Shown piece by piece: positions 1-43,800 of a DNA stretch of 64,000 nucleotides. Each line of letters starts with the position of its first letter. The first letter of the stretch is position 1. Both the position numbers and the translations under genes were made by a program. This DNA comes from Eutrigla gurnardus (Eukaryota > Chordata > Actinopteri > Perciformes > Triglidae), in the NCBI GenBank assembly GCA_963514095.1, contig OY741279.1:9288822-9352821 (forward strand), written 5' to 3'. The notes beneath the pieces are model-generated. The model did not search any database, was not told the DNA's origin, and saw only the letters and a program-made list of their open reading frames with translations.

Positions 1-1028
1 GACAGAGGATGGCTTCCAGACAAACAGACAAAGAGGCAGACAGCAAAGAGTAGAAGCATAACATAAAGTGGAAAAGAGCAAGGTGATGTGTGCTGGGAAA
101 TAAGACATTTGAAAAGCCTTTTGTTTAAAAGAAAAGTAAGAACGTGCCTTTCCTAAGTGTAGTGAGAAAGAAAAAAAGATTGGTTATTTGCTATTACTGT
201 AAGTGCCTCTGAAAGCTGCATTTTTTTTGCTTTGACAAGTAAATTAATACAATTTAAGAGAACTTAACCATGACAGGCCTATTTCATAGACCTCAAGCTG
301 TTCAGCCTGTGTGTGTGTGTGTGTGTGTGTGTGTGAGCTTCAAGTCATTGCATGAAATAGAGAATGTCTGGGCGATGAAATGCTGCAAAGACTGGTGCAC
401 CTTCACAGTAAGCTAATAATATTATCACCACTTCTGGAGAAAATTGGATTTTAAAAAAATGATTTAACTGAGGAACATTTTAAATTGCCTGCAAACCTGC
501 ATGGGAGCATAAGTGGCATTGAAACAGTACAAGAAACAAAAGAAAATATTATTGTAAAGCAACGTTGATGAATCAATTTACAAAAGGAAAAGTGCTCAGT
601 TCTGTCTCTCTATTTATTTTATTATTGAGAGGTTTGGTTATTGATGCAGGAATGCTTTGTGCATTTCCTTCATGTGTGCGTATTTCCCCTCTGTGGCCAC
701 CCCTCATCTGTCAGGGTGTATTAGTAAGAGTGGCAGTCTCATCAATACATATTTGTGCCTCTGCTCAGAGGCTCAGTATATGCCATGGGCTAAATCAAAC
801 ATTGAACGCAAGACACAGGAGGTGTTTCGGTTGCGTTTTCCAACACTAAATAATAATCTACAAAGGAAATCGGGTATTCTGTTTTACTTCCCCTTATTTG
901 GTCCCTTTAGCCTTTACTTCCAACCATGATACTTAATTGTGTGACCATTTGTAATACTAGTAGTCTTAGTCATATAATCACAAGCACATATAGATGGACA
1001 ACGTACAAGATGAACACATGGCACTTAC
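1..1028 (-). other. adgb: adgb intron downstream of exon 21 (partial)
   Basis: This is the beginning of the intron that follows the last adgb exon visible here. It starts with a good donor (GTAAGT on the minus strand at 1028). It contains a (GT)n microsatellite at about 309-335 and AT-rich sequence. I see no further exon with convincing androglobin similarity, so the rest of the gene must lie beyond position 1. Confidence 0.7.
309..335. repeat. (GT)n microsatellite
   Basis: About 13 GT units inside an adgb intron. Confidence 0.95.
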
Positions 1029-21692
<20,664 letters not shown>

Positions 21693-21802
21693 TACACTCG
21701 GCGTGAAACATTAACACGCGTTTTAAACAAGAAGAAGGCGAGCCAACCAGCCTGTCGGAAGAGCATTTGTTGGGTCGTGCTTCTCCTCTTAAAAGTTTCC
21801 TC

Positions 21803-21815
21803 GTTGCTAGACAAC
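21803..21815 (-). promoter_or_regulatory. adgb: X-box (RFX-type) motif in adgb promoter
   Basis: Plus strand GTTGCTAGACAAC; minus strand GTTGTCTAGCAAC. The latter fits the loose X-box consensus RYYNYY-N(1-3)-RRNRAC with a one-base spacer. It lies 111 bp upstream of the adgb ATG, the usual location for X-boxes of cilia genes. No binding data can be seen from sequence. Confidence 0.6.
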
Positions 21816-22297
21816 GGGGCTGCGACGTGGGCGTGGTCTGGGGCGTTCGCGGCACCTGTTCCTTTTACGAAACAACCAGTTGTACAGTTACTTCAGAGCG
21901 ACGCTAACAGATTAAACCGATTATTGCTGTGTATTTATATTTATATTTCCCTGGAAGCCGTGGATTATTCTGTACTGCCTCGTGTCTGTAACCATGTGAT
22001 GCACGCACACGTGGCTCTTAATTGAGTCTAGAAATACACTGTGGGCTGAAAAGCAGTCTATGATGTCAAGGTTCCAGCTTCCTCTGAAATGCATGCTGAA
22101 TGCCCTTATAATAATAGCGTAATGTGGATTGCAGTATTGCCACTGAATGAGAGTGGATGTAATGCTTGTACGCCACACAACTGCCAATTGTATGCCTGGT
22201 GTGGAGACCTTCAGGTGTGTGTGGAAGAGCACACACTTGTGAAAAGCAGTGTCTGGTGACCATCACACACACTGCTTCTTGAGTGGAGTCACATGGT

Positions 22298-22298
<1 letters not shown>

Positions 22299-22334
<36 letters not shown>
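22299..22334. repeat. (CA)n microsatellite
   Basis: About 18 units, between rab32 and adgb. Confidence 0.95.
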
Positions 22335-22336
<2 letters not shown>

Positions 22337-22476
22337 TTCACACATTCAACTTCTTTCATTGTATTTTGTGCTACAAATTTATTTGAGGTAACTTTTCTTA
22401 AACATTGCGTAAGCCTTTTTTCCTTCACTCAAACAGAAACGTTACCAGTGGTAGCACTGCACACATACAGGGCTAG

Positions 22477-22480
<4 letters not shown>

Positions 22481-22557
<77 letters not shown>

Positions 22558-22574
22558 ATGCACACACACACACA
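22481..22574. repeat. (CA)n microsatellite with interruptions
   Basis: About 35 pure CA units to 22550, then short CT/TG interruptions and more CA. It lies just beyond the probable rab32 polyadenylation site. Confidence 0.95.
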
Positions 22575-22613
22575 AATAAATAGTAAACAGCAAGCTTTTA
22601 ATCTTTTAAAATC

Positions 22614-22619
22614 TTTATT
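22614..22619 (-). terminator. rab32: candidate rab32 polyadenylation signal (AATAAA)
   Basis: TTTATT on the plus strand is AATAAA on the minus strand, 1.09 kb past the rab32 stop codon. A second copy is at 22888-22893. Which one is used cannot be decided here. Confidence 0.4.
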
Positions 22620-23703
22620 CTATTTTGGTCTTGTATATTCAACATACTTTCACATGTAAACTTAATTTCAATGCTCTTTTTTTTAAAAAAATCCTTCATA
22701 TTTCATCTGAACACGTTCGTGTAGAGAGTGTACTCCTCTGTCTTATTCTGTTTCTATGATATCTCACCATTTGCATAATGCATGACCCAACACGTAAAAA
22801 ACCAACAACAACACAACAACCTGTAAATCAGATCTCCATTGTCATACAGGAGGAGAGACGGTGTCTCATATAGTACCATTATTAGAGTTTATTTCCGAAA
22901 GACCGTATTGTCCACTTGTCTTTGTAAATGTTTGGGTGAACAACAAGTGTTCCCCTCTAACAACAAAAACTGCATTACGTCAGAGAAAATATGGCAGAAA
23001 TGCAACAACTCAGATACATATTGATAATCTGTGAGGAGAGTTTGCTTATGTGTTACGCAGTAGTCGAAAGAACTAGAACCACAAACATGTGCAGTTAAAG
23101 AATTACTGTCCGTCTATGTCAACTGTAGAAATACTTTAACACTGCATAATAAAAATGTCTTGTTTCACAGAAAGATGCTGGATGACATGGATACGGAGGG
23201 AGAGAAGACCATAGTGATAGAATTGAAGGGGCTCGTTTTCTAGCTTTCTGCATTTCACAAATGTGTTCTGTTCTCAGGCGTGGTATAGTCCAGGGCTTCG
23301 GAGGATGTCAGTGCAAAAGGAGGAGCAGCAGGGTTCAAGTGTGGTGGGCTGGTTGGGGTGTGTAGTTGGTGCTGGAATACACAATCAGGGAAATATGCAG
23401 TGAAGACATAATAATGAAGATTCTGTCGTTTCGAGGTGTGAGACAAAGAAGAAAACAGCCTGATAGAGACAGCGACAACATTGTGATAAAATCGGGCTTC
23501 TATTCTGGCCTTGGGAAAACATGGATGTGCGGGTCAAACGGGCATCAGTGCAGAGAGGACAAGATCCCGGAGCTTCGAAGAACCAAGGATTCATATTCAT
23601 ATTCCTCAGAGACGCTGCGGTGGAGGGCTGAGGGCCACAGGCTGGTTGCTCCGGTCGGACCCTGCCACAGGGAGGCGGATGGCCAACGTGAATGGGTCGA
23701 GTG

Positions 23704-34782
<11,079 letters not shown>

Positions 34783-34817
34783 GCTGACGCTCACACCGGC
34801 AACTTTTCTCCACACAC

Positions 34818-34839
34818 AAAAAAAAAAAAAAAAAAAAAA
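34818..34839. repeat. A22 homopolymer (T22 on the rab32 strand)
   Basis: Twenty-two A bases on the plus strand, 35 nt upstream of the rab32 start codon. If transcription starts upstream, the leader would hold a U22 run. Confidence 0.9.
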
Positions 34840-35540
34840 GCAAAACTCAGGCAGCTTCTGCTTTCTGGCTCATGGAGGGTTTCCTGTGAGGAGCTGGTCG
34901 GAGGGCTGAGGGCCGGACGCGACACAAACTCTATCGGTCTCCCCCCTTTCTAGTCGTCGTCCTCCTCCTCCTCCTGCTCCTCCTGCTGCGGCTCAGAAAC
35001 CACCTGATAAGTCACAGGACCCGGAAATGTAAGAAACTTGACACTGAAGCTTCCTCGTGCTGCCGCGGTGATGCTCCCGTAATGCGGCTTCACCATCAAG
35101 AAGGCCAACCACCAACCGATTACACAATGGGACCTTTATTCCGCGTGTTAGTTAAGTTAATGAGACACACGCGAATTCAGGGAATTGGGTAAAAAAAAAA
35201 CATTTCTTTGTTTTAAATCTGTGCTATGAATAATTGTCTGTTTGTCACACTGTGAAGCTCAAACTTCTAACAATCAGTAAAACACATTTTTGTTGTTGTT
35301 GTTTTTTTAGTAAAGTAAATTTAGTTTGAGATGTAAACCTGATTGCACCCAAACTATTCTGTAAATTAATATTGCGCTTTTATTTTTGCAGTCGAACCTA
35401 AAGACAAACCCAATTTTCATGCTATTGTAGGCAGAAATCAGTCTTCTTAATATAAATAGTTTTATTTTACAGCATTGTTCATCTTGCCCAGAACATGAAG
35501 GTCTATTTCACTCTAGATTTGACAGGTGGCACCCTGATAT

Positions 35541-35550
35541 TTTATTTATT
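35541..35550 (-). terminator. grm1: candidate grm1 polyadenylation signals
   Basis: TTTATTTATT on the plus strand gives overlapping AATAAA copies on the minus strand, about 1.5 kb past the grm1 stop. Another TTTATT is at about 35461-35467. The assignment is a guess from position. Confidence 0.3.
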
Positions 35551-37061
35551 TTATTTTTTTTACATTGGTTCAAAATCATTTTAACAACTTACACTATAAG
35601 AGACTTAAAAACATTTGGAAATACAATAGAATTGCACTGTGCACTGTATAATCTTGTACTTTGAAATAATTTGCATTCTTATAGATGAAGAACTAAGAAA
35701 CTTAATCTCAAGTAAACTACTTAAATTTATAATGCAAGATTGAAGCAAAATTGAAACATGTATAATCTCATTACAAGAAGCAACTAATCATCGGTTACTT
35801 TGACAACTGGATATTTTACAGTCGACTCAAGTCAGCTTAAAAGTTACTCAAAAAACCAAACACACGGCTCTTTGACAAGTATTCTGAGGACGGTTTCAAA
35901 ATGTATAAACTCTTTTTTTTTTCTTCTGTTGACATTCTAAATATAGAAACATTTATCAGTATTACAAACATACCACCTGTGTGAAAAACAAGAGATGGCC
36001 GAACAGTATTACAAACTTTGAGAACTTGTACAAGTACTGTGTTTTTCATTACAATGACACAGCAAACTCAGAAAAACATGAGAAATATCAACACAGCATG
36101 GAAAGCAGAGAGTAGTTCTTTTACTACATCCCATGTCCATAAAACTTGTTCTCGGTATTAGGATTGAGTGTAAACTGAATAAACAACATCGCCATCATCT
36201 ACAATCACGCTAACCTGTATCAGCTACATCGTAAAAAAAAGAAAAAAGCAGGGATGTAGGTTGATAACAACTCTGATTGGCACATTATATCCATATCATA
36301 TATCATACAGCGCAAGTCTTGGCAGAATCTCTGTTTAGTGGTAATATCTTTGTGCACGTCTCGCCACACCTAAAAGTAATATTCAACCAACATACTGCAC
36401 GTTTCTTAATTAATCTCTTCTGTATATTTTAACTGCGGTGAGGTCGGATGAGATAAAGCTGAGGTGAAACTTGTTGATGAGAAAAGGCGAAACGCGTATA
36501 GTTTTTTTTTTTTTCCCAAGAGGAACAGAGCTCATTAAAATGCACTTCAGCTACTGTGGTCCTTAGAGCCAGACTGAACTCTGCTTGTATCTTACAGCGC
36601 ACAGACATTACATACACATAGCAATGTGTTTGTCTTCCCATTTGTTCCTCGTAGACCATTTAATTGCACTGCCACAATGAGAACCACAGCTACATCCTTT
36701 ATTGTGGTTCTCAGCGTCGCTTAAATCGTCACAATTTGGCGTGAGCTGACTAGTTTTGGCACTCTTCCCAGTGTACGTTTTACAGAAAGCCTTTGTGCAC
36801 TGACAGCCCTTCAGGAATGTAAGCACTCACGGATGATTCCTGCTATGTTTTTTACTACTAATCATTTTTGAATAACCCCTTACTTATAAGCAGAGTAATA
36901 CGTACCAGCAAGTGACAGCAAAAGGTAAATGCTTAAAACTTTAAACGATAGTAAAATAATTGTCGTTGTGCAGTATGTATGTTTCTCTGTGTGTGCTTGG
37001 ATCTGTGCGTGGAGATACATATCTGTGTGAAACAGCAACTGTGTCAGCACCCGTTTTCCTC

Positions 37062-37866
37062 TCACAGTGTCGAGGAGCTGTGTGCGTAGTCCTGGAGGAT
37101 GTTTGAGGCGTAGACGGAGATCGGGGGGCCGCCGAGCATCGACTCCATGATGGGGGAGTCCCCCGAACAAACGGAGTCTCTGAAGGGGGAGGGGGGCGAC
37201 AGAGCGAGGGAATCCTCCAGAGTTGGCTTGTTCTGAGGTAAATCCTCTTCTTCCCAGTCCTCCCCCTCTCCCTCCTCCTTGGCGTCGTAAATGTAGCTGT
37301 GTAAGAGGTCCAGCACCTCGTCTTCGGACCCCTCCGCCTCAAACACCCCCACTTGTGGGACCAAAGGAAGCTGAGAGGGGGTCAAGCTCAAAGGCTCGTT
37401 GGCAGGGGTTGCCTCCGTGGCGGTGTGCTCATTCAGTGCAGGGACGTAGGAGCTGTGTGTGTCCACCACAGCCCCCTGCAAGCGCTCTGTGGTGCAGCCC
37501 TTTAAGTGAGGGGGCAAATAAGAAGCCTGCCTATCTAAATTAGACTCCAGCCCTTGCATTTGCCCGGAGCAAGTGGGAGTCCAGAGGGGGCGCTGAGAAT
37601 CGCCCTCGTCGTCCTCCTCCACCAGGTTGTACAGAGGCTTAGCGCCACGCGGTTCTTGGGGGGGACGGGGTTCTGTGCCACGGTCGCAGGTGGAGGGCTC
37701 ACAACTGTGGGGGTCGGGGGTGTTAGTTAGGGGCCTGATGACCGCCGTCTGATTCAAGCTGGCTTCCTGTTTCCTCACATGCACAGACAGTCTGTGCCAC
37801 ACATTCCCCCCCCTCGGAGGGTGTCTTGCACCTGATTCAGACCATGACACAGACTTGCCATTAGAA
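37062..37866 (-). CDS. grm1: grm1 last coding exon (C-terminal tail)
   Basis: 805 bp including TGA stop; acceptor TCATAG, phase 2 in. It encodes SNGKSVSWSESGARH, WHRLSVHVRKQE, NQTAVIRPLT, an acidic stretch, SPPSPFRDSV (Homer EVH1 ligand) and the PDZ ligand SSTL. This exon defines the long mGluR1a-type tail. The middle is shorter than in mammals and lacks their long poly-Pro/Gln runs. Confidence 0.96.
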
Positions 37867-40800
37867 CTATGAACAAGATAAAGATCCAAGTTACTATCAT
37901 AGACCAGGGAGGGGGGTTACAGAAACAACAACATCAACGTAGCAGCAGCAGCGTAACACAGCAGAGCAGCAGCATTTCAACATTTCTGATGCATGTTAAA
38001 AATACTTTTTAAACCACACGACTTGACATTAACAGCTTTGCTATGGGCTTCACTCACGAGCTCTAAAGGGCGTTACATTTATCAACTGTGGCACTTCACA
38101 AACATAGTGAGTCATAATGTGCTGCAGACAGCATTATGATCTTCAAATTGCTTCAAACATTAAGCTTACGGAATAAGGAGCCGCCCAGCTCATTTTCCTC
38201 CTGTCTTAAGTACTCGCTCTATATAGTTCAGACGGGACGCATGCACTCTGAGTCAGTATTTCAGTTGGTGCCTGATGTGGCCTGAAGACGACATAGAGAG
38301 TTTAGCACAGAATGAGCTAGGACCGGCTCTAATGTGATTAGTCGGAGTGGAGTGGTGGGGAGGAGAGGGGCGTTCATGCTGAGAAAAGTTAAATGGGAGG
38401 TTAATTCAGGAGGAACTAAAAGCAGCAGGGTGGCAGATCTCCTCCTCGGAGGGCTGCAGTGTCAATATTTTTGGCATCGCCGACTCCGAAGTGACAGGAT
38501 CACAGAGGCATTCTTTGCTTCAGCCAGATGTAGTTGTTGCTACACCTTTTCATTTAATGTCGACCATCAAATTCATGCACAATCCAATGCAATAGCTAAG
38601 ATAGAATAAACAAACGGTTTCCACACAATCTCCCACAGCAATGTCACCTCAAGGTTGTGACAACGTGTGTGGAAAATGATGGATTTCAGACCGTTGGGCG
38701 TTTTCTTTATGACCACTATGAGATCACCTGGCTTTTGAGTGTCTAAACCTCTCCCCCGGTTGTATTTAATAATAAAATATGTCTCAGTTGACAGTGCAGC
38801 CCTCCAGGAAAGGAGTTGAATGACCACCTTGGCAAAAACGTTTGCCGGCTTCGACACCTGGCAGACAGTATGCTGCTCGGTTCGGAAGGTTAAAGGGTTA
38901 AAAGATTAGAAAGGCTGCATAGCAAAGGTGAGAGACAACAGGCAAACATATTGGGATCACTCTCATAGTCCGCCCCACTCCTTACTTTAGACACCTGTCC
39001 ACGTGTCACTGCTGTGGATCTCAAAACAGTTATGTGCAAGTCTTATATCTAGTTTAGATGTGTCCATCAACACTTTAAGAATCACTGACACAATAGCATG
39101 GCCTGTTGGGGAAAAAATGTTCTCAGCTCTGAGTTTTCTGCAAATTTAGCTTAATTTCATTGGTAATATTTCATGTCCCTTTAGGGTGGGAGGGATGTGC
39201 CATGTAAATCTGTGCTTACTATTTATAAATCACTGTATGAATTGGGTTTTACATAGATTGGAGTACTGTAAAGTAAACATCAGACCATTAACATCAAGCA
39301 TAAACACTCAAATTGTAAAAAAATTAGCACCTGCATGTTTCTTTAATGATTAATTCAGAGTCAGCTTTGGACAACTCACTGCACCATGTGAGTGTTTAGG
39401 CACCCTATAATTGCATCTCTAACCAAATAGACTCTAGCAACGTGAATAATGTAAAAGGTCACTCACTTGGCATTGCCGGAGACGGGTTTCTTCCGGCGGA
39501 ATATGCTGAGGAAGCTGTTGGTCCCGCATTGAGCCGACTTCCCGTCTCCGACGTGCATTCGCACCACGTCGGATGTGGTGAAGGCGCTTCGGACGTTCCT
39601 CTCTGGTTTGGCTATGATAATGTACATCTTAGGCGTGAACATGCAGCCCAGTGCCACTGTTACGCTCAGGCTGACGGAGAAGGACGTGGTGATGATCTTG
39701 TAGTTTGAGCCAAAATAGATCGGCACAAAGGCCAACCAGATGATGCAGGTAGTGTACATTGTGAAGGCAATGTATTTCGCCTCGTTAAAATTGGCCGGGA
39801 CGTTCCTCGTCTTGAAGGCATAGTAGGTGCAGCTCATGATTAGCAGGCCGTTGAAGCCCAGGGGCGCCACCATGCCCACGTTGCTAGTGTTACAGATGAG
39901 GTAGACCTCACTTATGCTGGGGTAGGACTTGACGGGCTCAGGAGGCTCCAGGATGATGAGTGTGATCTCCAACGTGAGCTGCACACTGATCAGCATAAAG
40001 GCGATGACCACCTGGGCCCAGGCGCTCATGAAACGGGGCTTCCTGGTGCAGATCTTCTTCTTGCTGCCTGCCAGGATGCGGGCAATGCGGTTGGTTTTGG
40101 TCACCAGGGCAGAGTAGCACATGGCGGACGAAAGGCCCACCAGGAGGCGCTGCAGGTAGCAGGAGGCCACCGTGGGACGGGCGATCAAGGTGAACGGACA
40201 GATGTAGCCCATGAAGATGCCTGCCAAGATGATATAACAGAGTTCTCTGCTGGAGGACTTCACCACAGGTGTATCACGGTACTGGATGAACACAAAGGTG
40301 ACGAAAGAAGTGATCAGGATGCCCACGCAGGAGAAAGCCACCGCCACCATGGATTCCACATCGGCCCAGTCGAGATACTTCAGAGGCAGGGGCTGGCAGC
40401 CTGGAAAGAGCAGAGATGTTGAGTTAATGTTTAAACTGCAGTATTTTTTTTGTAAATGAAATGTACATTAAAAGAGGTGAAAAGAAAGAGAGTCGACAGT
40501 AGAGAGGAGAGACACACAGAGACACGAGAGAGGTCAGACGTGTAGCAGAGATGGCCTATGATTGCTTGGGATATAATTTGCATGTGTCAAAGCTCCAGTT
40601 CTGTCGGATTTCTCTCCCATTTTCATGTTATGCCAAATGTGTTTGTGCAGACACGTATGTGTGTCAACTCTGGGTGTCAGATGGCAACTAGTACATCATG
40701 ACAGAGGAAGTTTATAGAGCTTAATGGACGAAAACTGACATCCCCAGACTTCCCCAGCTTAACACTCCATAAATTACATGCTGCTGCTAATAGCATTACA

Positions 40801-43800
40801 GTCACTGCCATCAAAAGCAAAGCCGTGCACAGAGTAACCCACTTCTGGTCTGCATTGCTCACTCTCAATATGGGAAATCATGAGGAATCTGACATTTTTG
40901 AATAACCCACTTGGATATTTTCAACAAAAAATGTGTAAATAAGTTGTTACACTGTGGTATTATTTAAAAGCCCTTCTGGAAAAGCACAATGAAGAACACT
41001 TTAGGGGAAGTGAACAGTAGTGAACAGTTTTTTTGGGGGGGTTTCGACCACCCACCCGGCTCAGTTTTCCGAGGCATCAGGAAACGGACAAGGGTGTCAA
41101 AGATGAAATGCTCTTATCGGTATCTGTTCTTACACAATCCTCAAATCCCGTATTGCTCTAAACCTTATGCTGTCATATCTAAGCTGGGAAGGCCTTTGAA
41201 TAATTCAAAAACAAAGCTTACTCTTATGCTGAACATAGTCTGTGGGCAAATTCACATTGACTTCAAAGGGAAGCTAGCACCACGAAATGATGTTTTAAAA
41301 AAAGGAGGCGTTTGACCTAAAAGAGCAAATGAATGAACATGTGGACGGTACAAACTCGCTCTATGAATAGGACACCAACTCTCTCTATTAGTATTCTCCA
41401 GATAGGCACAAGTAATGAGAGTGAAGGGAGGATGTCTTCTTTGACAGACTGCTGAAATGTATCCCCAAGCTTCTCATGGAAGTAATAGGATTTTACACCT
41501 GGGAACTGAGATCTCCTCTCAACTCTATAAACCGCTGTCAAAACAACCAGTGGGCCACAACAAGGCAACGAGCAGCGAGGAGGGAAGAGCAGTGTGGAGG
41601 TTGGGATGCAAACAGGGTCATCGGGCCTGGATGATGAAAAGCATCAGCGAAAGGAAGTGTCAGGGTGTGAACAGGCTTATGGGGGAGGAGGATTTTGGAG
41701 AGTTGAGAGAGAAAGGGTTTGTGTCGTTTCTGTGGGATTGCTGTTGTATGATGTAAATGACCTGACAAGGGAGCAGACAAAAGGCAGGTTACCTCGGAGC
41801 AAACGCATGAAATGGGTGAAATTATGAGAGAGCGTGAGGACATAAAGAGTATTAATGAACATGCTTGATAAAATCAAAGGGAGATTAGCTCAGCGTGTCT
41901 GGGTCCCGTCTCTCCTACCTTCCAGGTAGTCATCGGGCCACCATCCCAGATCACATGCCTTGCAGGTGAACTCATCCTGGACATACTCATTGTCCTTGCA
42001 TGTGGTGCAGATCCAACAGCAGCTCACCTCGCCCTTCCGGATCACCTGCACGTAGAGAGGCCAGACATCAACCATAAGGGGTCGCGGACCGCTTTGCAAC
42101 CAGTCACAACACTAATCAGACTGTGACACGAAGCGCATCACATCCAAGGCAACCTAGATAGATAATCAGCATCGAGGGGATATCAAAGACAAGGATATGT
42201 GGGTGCAGGGTTTGTTTGGGTTTTTTTTTTTCTCCTTGAGCCCCAGACATACTGCTTATAAAACAAGGCCAGCTGATTTTACATTCTGCTCTCAGAGAAG
42301 CTGTTACCAGTACTGTGGTATGTAAAGCAGGGTGATAAGTGGGGCAGGAAACAAAGCAGATAGAGGGGGAAGCATGAGCAGCCAGGAGAGAGAAAGCACC
42401 CTGCCTCAGGGCGACTTAGTGTATAGCGAGACAAAACAATCGGCTCAAGATGAAGCAAATCAGGGCATTTCTTCAAACTGGGCTCGATACCAGTTTTTAT
42501 TATTTACTGTCCTGAACTGGCGTTCTCCTCAGCCGGATGGGGTGAAAAGTTAAACTTTGTGGATGATATCATTTAGACCGATAAGACTAGAAAACATTTT
42601 CGACTCAGAACATTTTAGATCATGTTTAATAAGACTGCGTTTTCCTTTTTGAAGCATTTTACAAAATGTGTCATTGATGAAGCCGGATGCCAAAATGTAG
42701 GACAGAGGAACATCCCCAAAGTTTACCTGCCGGCTGAAGATGCATCACGCTTATGTTGGCATATTGGGTTTAACTGCAAGGACATAGTAGAACCCACAAA
42801 GTCCATTCTGCCCGAGTGTTGGAAGTGTAATGAATCCAGGTTTTACAGTTTTAGGTGGATAGGGAATGCTAAGGCACCAAATGTAGGCCTAGGTTATCTT
42901 AAACTAAGCCTCACTGATCCATCATCAGCAATACCTCTCATCCAGAGATACAAGTCTGTAGCTAAAAATGAAAAGAATGCTATAAAAGTAGATTCATATT
43001 TACAGATGGTTCAAAATAGGTATGAAGTGTTCCATGTGCTACACACGCTACATTATAAGGAATAGGATATCTCCTTCCTTTGGGCTCCAGCTCACATAGG
43101 AGGAAAATACAATTCTGACATATATCTGATGAATAAAAACAACAGTGAATTGACATATTAAAAGTAAAGCAGGTGCTTATCATAAAACGATCATATGTGC
43201 AAAACTGGGCAAGATACTGGGATTTAAGTGTCACAGGGAGACATCTGTACAATATCAAAGACATGCAGGTGGAAGGCGGGAAACAAAGCGGGGCCCAAGG
43301 GAAGAGATGGTCATTAACCATCTGAGAATAGGACATACCGGATTAAACACTCCGTTTAATAGGAAAGCACCTAACTCGACTTTGCACACGCAGTAATAAA
43401 CAAGAAATTGTCCAGCATATGAATGGCCCCTAAAACCAGGCATCCGCGTTTTCAACTTTAAGCCTATCACAGTATGTTTTCAGGAGATGTTTTCAAACTC
43501 AAAGCACCACTGCACCTATAGGACAGCCTTAAGCCCTGATTATGCTTCCGCGTAGTGATCACGCAACGGCAACGCAATGGCCACGCAGTTGCTTGGAGAC
43601 CGTGATGGTTCTGCGTTGGGTTTACGTGTCGAAATGCAATTCAAAGCCACACCGGTAAAGGGCGCTATGGTTTTTGTAAAGACTGACCGACCGACCGAGA
43701 CTCTTGGCGTATATCATCGTAAGCTTCGTTATAGCGTATTTGTTTACTTTCTGGCTTTAAACGTCCACATTTTTTCAGAACTTGGTGTTTTATTTCTTTG

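Larger units (their letters stand above)
21693..23703. other. rab32-adgb intergenic region
   Basis: About 2.0 kb. The part near 21693-21860 is the adgb 5' flank (X-box motif, forkhead-like TAAACAA at about 21724-21730). The middle holds two CA microsatellites (22299-22334 and 22481-22574). The part from about 22600 to 23703 is probably rab32 3' UTR, ending at an AATAAA on the minus strand. No other gene is seen. Confidence 0.7.
34783..37061. other. grm1-rab32 intergenic region: rab32 5' flank and grm1 3' UTR
   Basis: About 2.3 kb. From 34783 to about 35110 it is moderately GC-rich with a poly(A) run (34818-34839) and a (CTC)n-rich stretch (about 34958-34988), probably the rab32 leader and promoter. 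The rest, to 37061, is AT-rich and likely mostly grm1 3' UTR. No ORF of interest. Confidence 0.6.

Noticed and set aside
38573..38857. 95-codon minus-strand ORF in the last grm1 intron
   Set aside because: Looks like it could be an old repeat fragment, but I cannot name a family, so it is not listed as an element.
39442..39708. Plus-strand 88-codon ORF opposite the grm1 7TM exon
   Set aside because: Antisense shadow of coding sequence.
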